Assembly: GCF_000430805.1 (NCBI RefSeq) | Contig: NZ_AUMS01000015.1 | Span: 1-64,000 of the forward strand | Length of the DNA stretch: 64,000 nucleotides | Origin: Chitinilyticum aquatile DSM 21506 | GTDB taxonomy: Bacteria; Pseudomonadota; Gammaproteobacteria; Burkholderiales; Chitinibacteraceae | Reading direction: 5' to 3' | Shown: one piece after another, positions 48,180 through 58,561 of the stretch | Position numbering within the stretch: the stretch's first letter is position 1 | How the letters are laid out: each line of letters opens with the position of its first letter | Program-made: the position numbers and the translations under genes | Notes under the pieces: model-generated | What the model was told of the DNA's origin: nothing | Seen by the model: the letters and a program-made list of their open reading frames with translations, nothing else | Database searches by the model: none

Positions 48180-48611
48180 ATGTCACGCCATTTCCTGTTC
48201 ATGCTGCTGTTTTTCTCGGCAGTGGCCTCGGCCGGAGAAGTCAACAAATGCCGCAAGGCCGATGGTTCGCTCGCATTTACCGACCTGCCGTGTCCTGCGG
48301 GCAGCACCAAAGAAGCGCTCAGCCCTGGAGCAACCATCAGCGTTGTTCCTGCCCCGGATATTCCAGTATCGGCGCCGGTAGAGCGGAACGATGATGAGCG
48401 TCCGTCCGTAACAGGCACAAAGACTGAAAAGCCCGGTCCAGCGGAACGGAAATGTGCCAAGGATGATGATCACTGCGTGGATGACTGGCCTGGTCCCAAT
48501 GATGTGCCGACGGATTACACCTACGGTGGAAGTGATGCAGACGACGGCCGCATCATTGATGGCGACCGCATTCGTCCGCCAGTACGGCCACGGCCAAAGG
48601 TCGGCAGGTAG
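48180..48611 (+). CDS. Secreted DUF4124-like protein, paralogue 2
   Basis: The 143-residue precursor has a signal peptide (MSRHFLFMLLFFSAVASA) and the module EVNKCRKADGSLAFTDLPCP, almost the same as its head-to-head neighbour, then a divergent acidic region with two further cysteines (ERKCAKDDDHCVDD) and a short basic Pro-rich end (IRPPVRPRPKVGR). The 152-base region between the two starts must hold both promoters. Function unknown; periplasmic or exported by prediction. Confidence 0.75.
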   Translation: MSRHFLFMLLFFSAVASAGEVNKCRKADGSLAFTDLPCPAGSTKEALSPGATISVVPAPDIPVSAPVERNDDERPSVTGTKTEKPGPAERKCAKDDDHCVDDWPGPNDVPTDYTYGGSDADDGRIIDGDRIRPPVRPRPKVGR

Positions 48612-48671
48612 TCTTGCAAACTGTGGTGGTAAACAGGAAGCCGCAAGTGTTTAGCCTGCCACATGGACCGT

Positions 48672-48709
48672 AAAACAACAGACCCCGCCTAAGCGGGGTC
48701 TGTTGTTTT
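48672..48709. terminator. Long bidirectional terminator before icd
   Basis: A perfect 17-bp stem (AAAACAACAGACCCCGC with its complement) and a CTAA loop separate the DUF4124-like gene from the convergent icd gene. Confidence 0.92.
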
Positions 48710-48725
48710 GCATGAAGCCTGTGGC

Positions 48726-49949
<1,224 letters not shown>

Positions 49950-50082
49950 CGTTCTTTCCTGTTTTGCTGTCGCTGAGGTGTATACGATTTTCGTCGCGGC
50001 GATTCTTGTGCAAATGTTGGCGCGCTGACGAAAAAACGCCCTATTATCGCCGGTTTAGCCTCATCTGGACAAGGGAGACGAT

Positions 50083-50718
50083 ATGGCGCGTCTGATTCTG
50101 TTGAACAAACCTTACGGCGTGATCTGCCAGTTCAGCCCCAGCCCGCCGCACCAGTGCCTTGCCGACGTGTTGCCCGTGCCCGATGTCTATCCCGCCGGGC
50201 GGCTGGACACCGATTCGGAGGGGCTGCTGCTGCTGACCGATTCGGGGGCGCTGCAGGCCAGAATCGCCGATCCGAAGCACAAGCTGCCCAAGGTGTACTG
50301 GGTGCAGGTCGAAGGTGTACCCACCGATGCCGAGCTGGAGCCGCTGCGCCATGGCGTCGACTTGGGGGACTTCACCTCCCGTCCGGCGCAGGTTCGCATC
50401 ATCGCTGAACCGGAGGGGCTGTGGCCACGCAATCCGCCTGTACGTTTTCGTGCGGCCATTCCAACCTCATGGCTGGAAATCACGATCAGCGAAGGCAAGA
50501 ACCGCCAGGTGCGCCGAATGACTGCAAAGGTCGGGTATCCAACGCTACGCCTTGTAAGGTATGGGGTGGGTGGCTATACCCTGGACAACTTGCTGCCGGG
50601 GCAATGGCGGGAGCTGCGGGTTGCGGCGCCTGTTGTACCCAGAAAGGCAGATGGCGAACGCGCCTCGTCCGGCCGGCCCAAGCAAAGGGGGCGGCGCGGA
50701 CCGAACAAGGCCCGCTAG
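50083..50718 (+). CDS. rluE: 23S rRNA pseudouridine synthase, RluE-like
   Basis: RluE makes pseudouridine 2457 in E. coli 23S rRNA. The 211-residue protein lacks an S4 domain and shows the RsuA-family active site (PAGRLDTDSEGLLLLTDSG, with the catalytic Asp) and SEGKNRQVRRMTAKVGYPTL. A basic tail (RPKQRGRRGPNKAR) follows. Being divergent from icd as in E. coli supports the RluE name. A TATTAT box followed by CGCCGG lies near 50042, but its -35 is weak. Confidence 0.9.
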   Translation: MARLILLNKPYGVICQFSPSPPHQCLADVLPVPDVYPAGRLDTDSEGLLLLTDSGALQARIADPKHKLPKVYWVQVEGVPTDAELEPLRHGVDLGDFTSRPAQVRIIAEPEGLWPRNPPVRFRAAIPTSWLEITISEGKNRQVRRMTAKVGYPTLRLVRYGVGGYTLDNLLPGQWRELRVAAPVVPRKADGERASSGRPKQRGRRGPNKAR

Positions 50719-50837
50719 CCTGAAGTAGCCCGGCCTGTCAGCTTTAGCACCGTATCGGCCTTGACGCATCGAGTGCTGCTGCCCATAAACCAGTCAACTA
50801 CTCGTGGTGAGCGGGTGGTCCGCAGGAGGGGCTGATC

Positions 50838-52913
50838 ATGCGACATTTCTGGCAAGCCATGCAGTTGCGCACCAAGGTGCTCAGTGCGTCAGCACTGGCT
50901 ATCGTGCTGGGTTTTGGCGTGATGATCACGGTGATCAGCGCCGGCATCTACAGCAATGCAGAGAAAAGCGGTCTGCAGCAACTCGAACTGGAGGCTGCCA
51001 GCCAGGCCAGGCAGGTCGAGGCTCAGTTTGATCTTGGCTATGCCTTGCCGCGTCAGCTGGCGGGAGCGATTGATGGCATGCGGGCAGGCCAGATGCCGGA
51101 TCGCAAAACGCTGGACAAATTGCTGATGAGCCTGCTCGCCGGCTACAAGCCTGCATCCGGTCTGTGGATGCTGATGGAGCCCGGTGCGCTGGACGGCAAG
51201 GATGCGCAGTATGCGCAGGACTGGCCGGTTCATGATCCGACTGGCCGTTACATGCCGTATATCACTCGTTCCGGCGACAAGATCGCGCAGGACACCATGC
51301 TGGGAGCGGACCAGCAGAAGCGTGCCGAGCCCTACCGCAACAACCCTGCCGGCTATCAGCCCGAGTACGAAAAGGCCGGCTGGGGGGATTTCTATTTTGT
51401 TCCCAAGCAGCGGGGGCGGGACACCGTTACCGAACCCTATGCCTATGACGTGCAGGGACAGCAGGTGCTGATGTCTTCGCTGGTCGTTGTCATGCGCGAT
51501 GCCACAGGCAAGTTTGCCGGTGTCGCGGCAGTGGATCTGCCACTGCGCTCGCTGCAGGAAAGCCTGAGCAGGCAACAGCCGTTTGGCGATGGCAGGCTGA
51601 GCCTGGTTTCTGCCGGCGGTTTGCATGTAGTGGCGCAGGATGCCGCCTTGCTGGGCAAGCCGGTGGATGCGGCGGCTTTTCCGCCGAATTTCCTGGCGCA
51701 ACTGGCCAAGGGTGAAAAGATCCGCTTCGAGCGCGATGGCGTCATCCAGCTCTGGCAGCCGGTGCGCATGGGCAGTAGCGGTCAGTTCTGGGCGCTGGGG
51801 CTGCAGGTTCCCAAGGCGACGATCATGGCCGATGCTGTCGCAGCCAGAAACAGTGCCGTGCTGGTTGGCGCGATCGCAGGCCTGCTGTTGCTGGCGGTCA
51901 TTGCCGGCCTGCTGACCGTGTTGACGCGGCCACTGGCTACCCTGGCGCGGGCGATGAGCACCCTGGCCGATGGAACGGGCGATCTGACCCGCCGTCTGAC
52001 TGTCCAGTCTCGGGATGAAATCGGCCGCAGCAGCGAGGCCTTCAACCAGTTCATGGAGCGCCTGCGCAGCATGTTCGTACAGGTACGTGAGGAAAGTGAG
52101 GCCGTCGGTGCCGCAGCTGCCGCATTGACCGGCAGTGCCGAGTCCGTCGGGCAGGCTTCGCGCCAGCAGGCCGAAGCTGCCAGTGCCACGGCAGCCAGCG
52201 TGGAGGAGGTGACGGTCAGTATCCAGCACATTGCCAGCACGACTGCGGATGTGAGCCGCCTGGCGCACACGGCCAGCAGCAGCATCAGCGAAGGGCAGCA
52301 ACAGGTCAGCCGGGTGGCCGGCGAGATTGCCGCCGTCAATCGCAGTGTCGATGCGCTGGCCAAAACCGTTGCAGGCCTGACTGCCGAGCTGGGGAATGTC
52401 GATCGCATTGTCAGCGTGATCAAGGATATTGCCGACCAGACCAATCTGCTGGCCCTCAATGCCGCCATCGAAGCCGCGCGTGCCGGCGAGCAGGGGCGGG
52501 GTTTTGCGGTCGTTGCCGATGAAGTGCGCAAGCTGGCAGGGCGAACCGCCGAAGCCACGGTCGAGATCGGGCAGATCGTGCTGGGCATTCAGCAGGAAGT
52601 TGGCACGGCGGGCAGGGAAATGCAGGCCACGCGCGGGTTCATCGGCAGTTGCGTCGAGTTGTCCGGCCAGGCTAGCCAGTCCATCGGCGCAGTCTGCAAT
52701 GCCAACGACGAGCTGGTCAGCCATGTCGAAATGATTGCCTCATCGACCCGCGAGCAGGCCGCCGCCAGCAGCGAGATTGCCCAGAATATCGAACGCATCA
52801 GCGCGATGGCTGCGGGCAATGATCGCGCCATGGCAGAGGTGATGCGGGCGGTTAGTCAGCTGGAAGGCCTCTCGGCCAGTCTGCGTGAGCTGGTTGCGCG
52901 TTTCCGGACCTGA
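50838..52913 (+). CDS. Methyl-accepting chemotaxis protein
   Basis: The 691-residue receptor has an N-terminal membrane helix (about 11-37), a periplasmic dCache-like sensor (about 40-335, with [11 protein letters not shown] and [13 protein letters not shown]), a second helix (about 340-362), HAMP, and a cytoplasmic signalling domain with the hairpin tip [20 protein letters not shown] and [20 protein letters not shown]. It lacks a CheR-binding pentapeptide at the C-terminus. Ligand unknown. It is single, about 120 bases after the rluE-like gene. Confidence 0.92.
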   Translation: MRHFWQAMQLRTKVLSASALAIVLGFGVMITVISAGIYSNAEKSGLQQLELEAASQARQVEAQFDLGYALPRQLAGAIDGMRAGQMPDRKTLDKLLMSLLAGYKPASGLWMLMEPGALDGKDAQYAQDWPVHDPTGRYMPYITRSGDKIAQDTMLGADQQKRAEPYRNNPAGYQPEYEKAGWGDFYFVPKQRGRDTVTEPYAYDVQGQQVLMSSLVVVMRDATGKFAGVAAVDLPLRSLQESLSRQQPFGDGRLSLVSAGGLHVVAQDAALLGKPVDAAAFPPNFLAQLAKGEKIRFERDGVIQLWQPVRMGSSGQFWALGLQVPKATIMADAVAARNSAVLVGAIAGLLLLAVIAGLLTVLTRPLATLARAMSTLADGTGDLTRRLTVQSRDEIGRSSEAFNQFMERLRSMFVQVREESEAVGAAAAALTGSAESVGQASRQQAEAASATAASVEEVTVSIQHIASTTADVSRLAHTASSSISEGQQQVSRVAGEIAAVNRSVDALAKTVAGLTAELGNVDRIVSVIKDIADQTNLLALNAAIEAARAGEQGRGFAVVADEVRKLAGRTAEATVEIGQIVLGIQQEVGTAGREMQATRGFIGSCVELSGQASQSIGAVCNANDELVSHVEMIASSTREQAAASSEIAQNIERISAMAAGNDRAMAEVMRAVSQLEGLSASLRELVARFRT

Positions 52914-52921
52914 TTTTTTAA

Positions 52922-52980
52922 GGGTATATGAATGAGGCTCAATAAAATAAATGGCTGTGATTACATGGGGTGTTGGGTAT
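52922..52980 (+). repeat. GGGTAT repeat, copy B
   Basis: Two GGGTAT boxes 53 bases apart, exactly as in copy A; the stretch AAAATAAATGGCT and most of the following 25 positions match copy A. The TGTAGCC part is poorly kept (TGAGGCT). It begins 8 bases after the chemotaxis receptor stop. Confidence 0.55.
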
Positions 52981-53015
52981 TGGTGCGCCGTGTGAATATG
53001 TCACAGCCGTTTGCC

Positions 53016-53023
53016 GGGGGGGG
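53016..53023 (+). repeat. Run of eight G upstream of the OmpA-like lipoprotein gene
   Basis: An intergenic G8 tract about 165 bases before the lipoprotein start, in the 274-base gap after the chemotaxis gene. Such tracts in Neisseriales promoters can vary in length; here it is far from the likely -10 (GATAAT, 53145-53150). Confidence 0.35.
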
Positions 53024-53187
53024 CTTCTTATCGTGCAAGGTTATGATTTTTCAGGGCTTTGTTTCTGCGTGGCGGATCGGCTTGCCTGCCTCTGGGCGCC
53101 TGCTTGTGAGATTGCCTACAGCACAATGTCGCCGACTGTGATTAGATAATGCTTATCAAGTGCGTAATACCAAAGGATGCTGCGACC

Positions 53188-53856
53188 ATGAAAAAACGTA
53201 TTCTCTCTCTGGGCCTGATTCTGGTGATGACCGGCTGTGCCAACGGGCAGCTCACCTCGACCGGGCAAGGCACGCTGCTGGGGGCACTGGGGGGCGCGGC
53301 AGCTGGCGCGGCCATCGGTGGTGTTTCGGGTAGCAACCACATCGGCCGCGATGCAGCCATCGGCGCAGCCGTTGGTGCGATCGGCGGCTTCATCTGGTCG
53401 TCGCAGATGGAAAAGCAGCGCCAGGAAATGGAGCAGGCGACAGAGGGTACCGGTATCGAAGTCAGCAAGACGCCGAATAACGAGCTGAAGCTGGAAGTGC
53501 CGAGCGACTTCTCCTTCGATACGGGCAAATACGTTATCAAGCCGAACATGCGCCCGGTGCTCGACAAGTTCGCCCAGACGCTGAACCAGAATCCGGTGAC
53601 GACCATCAAGATCATCGGTCATACCGACAGCACCGGCAGCGATGCCATCAATAACCCGCTCTCGGTCAACCGTGCTTCGGCCGTGCGCGATTACCTCAGC
53701 AGCCGTGGTGTTTCCTACAGCCGCATGACCATTGATGGCCGTGGCGCGCGCGAGCCGGTGGCCGACAATGGCAGTGCGGCCGGGCGTGCGCAGAACCGCC
53801 GTGTGGAAATCTTCGTGGCCGAGCCGGCGAGGCAGTCGCAACCCAGCCAGTACTGA
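53188..53856 (+). CDS. OmpA-family outer-membrane lipoprotein
   Basis: The 222-residue precursor begins MKKRILSLGLILVMTGCANG, with lipobox VMTGC, then a glycine-zipper segment (LLGALGGAAAGAAIGGVSG and DAAIGAAVGAIGG) and a C-terminal OmpA peptidoglycan-binding domain (IKIIGHTDSTGSDAINNPLS, NRASAVRDYLSSRGVS, GRAQNRRVEI). It resembles YiaD. The start at this ATG is chosen because upstream codons would push the signal sequence inward; AAAGGA lies about 12 bases before it. Confidence 0.9.
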   Translation: MKKRILSLGLILVMTGCANGQLTSTGQGTLLGALGGAAAGAAIGGVSGSNHIGRDAAIGAAVGAIGGFIWSSQMEKQRQEMEQATEGTGIEVSKTPNNELKLEVPSDFSFDTGKYVIKPNMRPVLDKFAQTLNQNPVTTIKIIGHTDSTGSDAINNPLSVNRASAVRDYLSSRGVSYSRMTIDGRGAREPVADNGSAAGRAQNRRVEIFVAEPARQSQPSQY

Positions 53857-53880
53857 AAGCCGGCAAATTTCCACAGCATT

Positions 53881-53911
53881 AAAAAACCCGCCAGTCGGCG
53901 GGTTTTTTAAT
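53881..53911. terminator. Bidirectional terminator after the OmpA-like gene
   Basis: AAAAAACCCGCC and GGCGGGTTTTTT form a 12-bp stem with an AGTC loop. The stop codon of the convergent LysR gene lies in its distal edge. Confidence 0.9.
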
Positions 53912-54806
53912 GGGCGAAATGCAGGCTGGCCTCCAGCAAGTCGAGAAACGCGCGGGTTTTCAGCGGCATCAGACGGCGCTCGGCAAACACCGCCCAGGCT
54001 GTGACCGCAGGCAGATGCCAGTCCGGCAGAATGGCCTGCAATTCACCGCTGCGCACGAAAGCATCGGCATAGAGCGTGCCGACTGCCGCAATGCCCAGCC
54101 CCTGCACGGCGAGCCTGGCGAGCATGTCGGGCGAGTTGATTGCCATGCGTGCCGATGGCTGGATGGTATGCAGTTCCGAGCCGCGCTGCAGCGACCAGCT
54201 CTCCGTCTCGCCATTGCCGCGCAGCAGGCACAGGCAGGGATGCTGGTACAGGTCTTCCGGAGTGAGTGGCATGCCGCTGGCTGCTAGATACGCCGGCGCC
54301 GCGTAGAGCTGGGGGCTGTAAAGCCAGATGCGCCGAGCCACCAGCGAGGTTTCCACCGGCTTCTGCCCCATGCGGATGGCGAGGTCATAGCCTTCCGCAA
54401 TCAGGTCAACGCGACGCGGCGAGAGATCCAGCTGCAGCATCACCTGGGGAAAGCGCCGGCTGTATTCGGCAATCACCGGTGAAATCAGCTGGATCGCCAG
54501 ATCGCCCGGCATGGAAATGCGCAGTGTGCCAGCCGGCTCCTGCTGGCGCTGCCGCGCCAGCGACAGCGCCGCTTCGGTTTCATTGTCGATCTGCCGCGCA
54601 TGCTCCAGCACGGCCGCGCCCAGATCGGTAAGGCTGAGCGAGCGCGTGGTGCGGTGGATCAGCCGCTCGCCCAGCAGTGCTTCCATGTGCGAGAGGCGGC
54701 GCGACAATGTTGATTTCGGGATCTGCAGGCGCTCTGCCGCTCGGGTGAAACTGCCGGCATCAATGATGCGGGCAAACAACAGCAGGTCGTTGGGTTCAAG
54801 GTGCAT
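53907..54806 (-). CDS. LysR-type transcriptional regulator
   Basis: The 299-residue protein has the N-terminal winged helix-turn-helix ([20 protein letters not shown]) and the C-terminal effector domain with the usual hinge. It is divergent from azoR, 124 bases apart, and a dyad fitting the T-N11-A rule lies just upstream of its start, so it probably controls azoR and itself. The effector is unknown, although quinones or aromatic compounds would be reasonable for an azoR regulator. Confidence 0.9.
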   Translation of the reverse strand: MHLEPNDLLLFARIIDAGSFTRAAERLQIPKSTLSRRLSHMEALLGERLIHRTTRSLSLTDLGAAVLEHARQIDNETEAALSLARQRQQEPAGTLRISMPGDLAIQLISPVIAEYSRRFPQVMLQLDLSPRRVDLIAEGYDLAIRMGQKPVETSLVARRIWLYSPQLYAAPAYLAASGMPLTPEDLYQHPCLCLLRGNGETESWSLQRGSELHTIQPSARMAINSPDMLARLAVQGLGIAAVGTLYADAFVRSGELQAILPDWHLPAVTAWAVFAERRLMPLKTRAFLDLLEASLHFAH

Positions 54807-54814
54807 GGCGCGTT

Positions 54815-54836
54815 ATTGTTCCATTGATGAAACAAT
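54815..54836. promoter_or_regulatory. Probable LysR operator
   Basis: ATTGTT-CCATTGATGA-AACAAT is a 22-bp near-perfect dyad containing TTCCATTGATGAA (T-N11-A), 8 bases from the LysR start codon and about 95 bases from azoR. For azoR, TTTATC and TAGAAT near 54877 are a possible promoter. Confidence 0.55.
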
Positions 54837-54930
54837 CATATCCGATTTGACGGGTTTATCGCGGTATTTGCGATGGATAGAATCGCTTCATCGACTGCAA
54901 TCACGCAGCCAACCCAAACCGGAGCACACC

Positions 54931-55524
54931 ATGAACATCCTGCAAATCAACAGCAGCGCCAAATCCACCGGCTCCCAGTCCACCGAACTGGCCAACCGCA
55001 TCACCGCCCGTTTGCTGGAGCGCAATCCGGCCGCCAGCCTGACGCTGCGCGATCTCGCCGTAACGCCGCACCCGCTGCTCGACGAGGCGGCGCTGACCGC
55101 GCTGATGACGCCCGCTGAAGACCGTACCACTGAACAGGCCGCCCGCGTGGCACTCGACGATGCGCTGATCGCCGAAGTGCAGGCAGCCGACGTGCTGGTG
55201 CTGGGCGTGCCGATGTACAACTTCAGCGTGACCGCGCAACTGAAGAACTGGATCGATGCCATTGCCCGGGCACGGGTGACGTTCCAGTACACCGCCAATG
55301 GCCCGGAAGGCTTGCTGACCGGCAAGAAGGTCTACGTCGCACTGACCCGTGGTGGCGTGCATCGTGATCTGCCCAGTGACAATCAGGTGCCTTATCTGCG
55401 TACCGTACTCGGCTTTCTCGGCATGACCGATGTTGAATTCATCTATGCCGAAGGGCTGGCGATGGGTGATGCGGATGGCGTGCTGGCTGCGGCCAATGAG
55501 GCGATTGCGGCTGCCGTGGCTTGA
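54931..55524 (+). CDS. azoR: FMN-dependent NADH azoreductase
   Basis: AzoR reduces azo and quinone compounds by a flavodoxin-like fold. The 197-residue protein has [20 protein letters not shown] at the phosphate-binding loop, [20 protein letters not shown] in the flavin site and TRGGVHRD. It is divergent from a LysR gene, the usual arrangement for inducible azoR genes. GGAG lies 9 bases before the ATG; a much longer in-frame reading across the promoter is rejected. Confidence 0.93.
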   Translation: MNILQINSSAKSTGSQSTELANRITARLLERNPAASLTLRDLAVTPHPLLDEAALTALMTPAEDRTTEQAARVALDDALIAEVQAADVLVLGVPMYNFSVTAQLKNWIDAIARARVTFQYTANGPEGLLTGKKVYVALTRGGVHRDLPSDNQVPYLRTVLGFLGMTDVEFIYAEGLAMGDADGVLAAANEAIAAAVA

Positions 55525-55529
55525 TTCCA

Positions 55530-55578
55530 AGGTATACCCTTGTAGCCTAAATAAATGATGGTTTGCAAGGGTATACAT
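55530..55578 (+). repeat. GGTAT-N5-TGTAGCC repeat, copy C
   Basis: GGTAT (55531-55535), five bases, TGTAGCC (55541-55547), an AT-rich middle with AAATAAATG and a final GGGTAT (55569). The ends form an 11-bp perfect inverted repeat (GTATACCCTTG with CAAGGGTATAC). It is shorter than copies A and B and starts 6 bases after azoR. Confidence 0.55.
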
Positions 55579-55653
55579 GACAGCGTACCAACTGGCGCCT
55601 GACGCCGTGCCGGCTTGCGGTAAAATTGCGTTTTGCCCTGCAGGCGCAGTCCC

Positions 55654-56121
55654 ATGTGGAAACCCAATACCACCGTTGCGGCCATCATCGAGCGTGATGG
55701 CCACTTCCTGATGGTCGAGGAGCGTATCCTCGGCGAACTCAAGCTCAACCAGCCTGCCGGCCACGTCGAGAAGAACGAATCGATTGTGGCGGCCTGCGTG
55801 CGCGAAACGCTGGAAGAAACCGCCTACGCCTTCACGCCGACGGCGCTGGTCGGCATCTATCAGTGGACCGTTCCCGGCACTGATCTCACCTATCTGCGCT
55901 ATGCCTTTGCCGGCGAGCTGGGCGCCCACCATGCCGAGCGCACGCTGGACGACGGCATCGAAGCGGCCGTGTGGCTCAGCCGTGATGAACTGCTTGCCCG
56001 CGGCGCCCAGCACCGCAGCCCGCTGATTCTTGCCTGTGTCGACGACTATCTGGCCGGCAAACGCTACCCGCTGGAGCTGCTGCGCGATTTCGACGCCCGC
56101 AACGAAGGAGCACTGGCATGA
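55654..56121 (+). CDS. nudJ: NUDIX hydrolase NudJ
   Basis: NudJ hydrolyses thiamine pyrophosphate and nucleoside tri/diphosphates in E. coli. The 155-residue protein has the complete NUDIX box: [20 protein letters not shown] followed by TAY. It overlaps mnmA by four bases (ATGA); nudJ and mnmA are adjacent in E. coli too, which supports the name. Start [16 protein letters not shown] chosen; an earlier in-frame ATG has no ribosome site. Confidence 0.9.
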   Translation: MWKPNTTVAAIIERDGHFLMVEERILGELKLNQPAGHVEKNESIVAACVRETLEETAYAFTPTALVGIYQWTVPGTDLTYLRYAFAGELGAHHAERTLDDGIEAAVWLSRDELLARGAQHRSPLILACVDDYLAGKRYPLELLRDFDARNEGALA

Positions 56122-57188
56122 GCAAGATCGTGGTGGGGCTTTCGGGCGGTGTTGATTCCTCGGTCACCGCGCACCTGCTGAAAGCACAGAGGCACGAAGT
56201 GCATGGCGTCTTCATGCAGAACTGGGAAGACGACAACAACGACGAATATTGCTCGATCAAGGAAGACAGCATGGACGCCATCGCGGTGGCCGACCTGCTG
56301 GGCATCGACATTGAGCTGGTGAATTTTGCGTCCGAGTACAAGGATCGCGTGTTTGCCTATTTTCTGGCCGAATACCAGGCCGGGCGCACGCCAAATCCGG
56401 ACATCCTGTGCAATAGCGAAATCAAGTTCAAGTGTTTTCTGGATTACGCGATTGCGCTGGGCGGCGCCAAGATGGCGACCGGCCATTATTGCGGCAACCG
56501 TGTGCGTGCCGACGGGCGTACCGAGCTGATCCGCGCGAAGGACCAGAGCAAGGATCAGACTTACTTCCTCTATCGCCTGTCCCAGGCGCAGGTCAGCCAG
56601 GCAGTGTTCCCGCTCGGTGACCTGCTGAAAAGCGAAGTGCGCGCGATTGCCGAGCAGATCCAGCTGCCCAACGCGAAAAAGAAGGACAGCACCGGCATCT
56701 GCTTTATCGGCGAGCGGCCGTTTCGCGAATTCCTGAACCGCTACCTGCCGACCAAGCCCGGCCGCATGGTCACGCCGGAAGGGCGCGTGATGGGCGAGCA
56801 CATGGGGCTGATGTTCTACACGCTGGGCCAGCGCCAGGGGCTGGGCATTGGCGGCGACAAGTCGGGTAGCGGCGAGCCGTGGTTCGTGGCGGCCAAGGAT
56901 ATGGCCAGTAATGAATTGATCGTCGTCCAGGGCCATGACCACCCGCTGCTGCTGAAATCAACGCTGGTCGCGCAGGATTGCTCGTGGATCCTGGGCGAAG
57001 CGCCGGCCCCGGGCCGTTACACCGCGAAAACCCGCTACCGCCAGCAGGACGCCGCCTGCGAGCTGGTTGATTTGGGCGACGGTCGCTGCGAGTTGAAGTT
57101 CACCGAGCCGCAATGGGCGGTGACGCCGGGGCAGTCGATGGTGCTCTACGATGGTGATGTGTGTCTGGGCGGCGGGATCATCCTGTGA
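56118..57188 (+). CDS. mnmA: tRNA 2-thiouridylase MnmA
   Basis: MnmA adds sulphur to U34 of tRNAs for Lys, Glu and Gln. The 356-residue protein has the PP-loop [15 protein letters not shown], the catalytic cysteines in [12 protein letters not shown] and [10 protein letters not shown], and the C-terminal barrel. It is coupled to nudJ upstream and overlaps the cupin gene downstream (GTGA). Confidence 0.97.
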   Translation: MSKIVVGLSGGVDSSVTAHLLKAQRHEVHGVFMQNWEDDNNDEYCSIKEDSMDAIAVADLLGIDIELVNFASEYKDRVFAYFLAEYQAGRTPNPDILCNSEIKFKCFLDYAIALGGAKMATGHYCGNRVRADGRTELIRAKDQSKDQTYFLYRLSQAQVSQAVFPLGDLLKSEVRAIAEQIQLPNAKKKDSTGICFIGERPFREFLNRYLPTKPGRMVTPEGRVMGEHMGLMFYTLGQRQGLGIGGDKSGSGEPWFVAAKDMASNELIVVQGHDHPLLLKSTLVAQDCSWILGEAPAPGRYTAKTRYRQQDAACELVDLGDGRCELKFTEPQWAVTPGQSMVLYDGDVCLGGGIIL

Positions 57189-57664
57189 CCACGCTGTTCG
57201 ATGCCGCCCTGTTCAGTGATCTCTGCGCGCGTGCGGCCAGTGCGCCACGGTTGCGCGTGCACCACAATCTGCATACGCAGAACGAGGACCCGTGCCATCG
57301 GCTGCTGGTCGCGATCGCGCCGGGCAGTTATGTGGCGCCTCACCGCCATCTGGATGCACGCAAGAGCGAGCTGCTGGTCGTGCTGCAGGGCGAGCTGGGT
57401 GTGCTGCTGTTCGCCGGTGATGGCAAGGTCGAGCGGGCGCAGCGCCTGCGGGCGGGGACAGTTGAGTGCGGCATCGACATCGCACCTGGGCAGTGGCACT
57501 GTGTAGTTGCGCTGCAGCCGCAGACCGTTTTTCTGGAGTGCAAGGCCGGCCCCTACCAGCCGCTGGGTGCGGAAGAATGGGCTGCGTGGGCGCCGCGCGA
57601 AGGCGAGGAAGAGGTGGCCTCCTATCTGTGTGCCCTGCAGGCCAGCCTGGAATCGGCTGCATAA
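57185..57664 (+). CDS. WbuC-family cupin protein
   Basis: The 159-residue protein has a cupin barrel with the conserved [20 protein letters not shown] motif and resembles the WbuC family found near polysaccharide genes. GTG overlapping the mnmA stop is used as start, with GGGAT about 7 bases upstream. Metal ligands H..H..E appear present. Function unknown; overlap with mnmA suggests co-expression. Confidence 0.78.
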   Translation: MTTLFDAALFSDLCARAASAPRLRVHHNLHTQNEDPCHRLLVAIAPGSYVAPHRHLDARKSELLVVLQGELGVLLFAGDGKVERAQRLRAGTVECGIDIAPGQWHCVVALQPQTVFLECKAGPYQPLGAEEWAAWAPREGEEEVASYLCALQASLESAA

Positions 57665-57780
57665 ATTACGCCAGTTGTAGGGATTTTGCGACGGCGGTTG
57701 CAGTCAAGGGGCCCCATTTTCGCCTTGGCGCAGCAGTTGGCGCACAATGCAAGGCTGGATGGATCGCGGAGTGGTGTGCA

Positions 57781-58548
57781 GTGAGGAATATGACCAAGGG
57801 ACTGGCTGTCGGCCTTTTCTCCCTGCTGGCGTCGCCGCTGCTGGCTGCCAGCCTGACGCTCTGCCATGAAGACGTTGATGCCTATCCCTGGATTTTCGGC
57901 GAGAAGGACGGACTGGATCGCTATGTGATGCAGACGGTCGCGAAACGGCTGGGGCTTGCGGTGAAATACCGGCCGCTGCCCTGGAAACGCTGCCAGTTCG
58001 AAGTGAAAAACGGCATGAGCCAGGGCATGTTTTCCGCCGCCTTCAGCGCCGAGCGCAGCGTATATGCCGATTATCCGCTACAGCCTGATGGCCAGCCCAA
58101 CCGTGCCATGCGCATGGCACAGGATCGCTATCTGGTTTATCGCCACATGGGCAGCAATGCTGACTGGCGTGACGGCGAATTCCGCCATGTCCGTCTGGCC
58201 GGTATCCAGGCGGGTTACAGCATCGGGCCGGAATTGCGCACCATGGGCCTTACGCTCGACGAGCGCTCCAGTTCGACGGATGATCTTTTCCGCAAACTCG
58301 ACTCCGGCGCTATCGACGTAGCGATTGTCCTGCAGGGGCAGGCCGCGCATGCACTGCAGCAATTCCCGCAATGGACTTCACGGCTGGAAGCGCTGCCCGA
58401 GCCTTACCGCGAAAATGACATGTATCTCGCGCTGAACAAGACGTTCTGCCGCCAGAACAAAGATCTCTGCCCGCGCCTCTGGCAGGAAATCAGAGCCGTG
58501 CGGGAGAGTCCGGAGTACCGCCAGCTGCAGCAGAAATACGGCTTCTGA
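57781..58548 (+). CDS. Periplasmic solute-binding protein, family 3 type
   Basis: The 255-residue precursor has a signal peptide (about residues 1-23, ending LLAASL) and an amino-acid-binding-like fold with VKYRPLPWKRCQFEVKNG, GMFSAAFSAERSVYADYPL and DSGAIDVAIVLQG. No transporter genes are adjacent, so it may be a signalling or orphan binding protein. GTG at 57781 has GGAG upstream; ATG at 57790 is the alternative. A second family member lies at the right edge. Confidence 0.75.
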   Translation: MRNMTKGLAVGLFSLLASPLLAASLTLCHEDVDAYPWIFGEKDGLDRYVMQTVAKRLGLAVKYRPLPWKRCQFEVKNGMSQGMFSAAFSAERSVYADYPLQPDGQPNRAMRMAQDRYLVYRHMGSNADWRDGEFRHVRLAGIQAGYSIGPELRTMGLTLDERSSSTDDLFRKLDSGAIDVAIVLQGQAAHALQQFPQWTSRLEALPEPYRENDMYLALNKTFCRQNKDLCPRLWQEIRAVRESPEYRQLQQKYGF

Positions 58549-58561
58549 GTGGGCGGCGTAA

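Noticed and set aside
53968-53977. Neisseria DNA uptake sequence
   Set aside because: ATCAGACGGC differs from the reverse of GCCGTCTGAA at one base and lies inside the LysR gene; no exact copy was noticed in the window, so this lineage probably does not use that signal.
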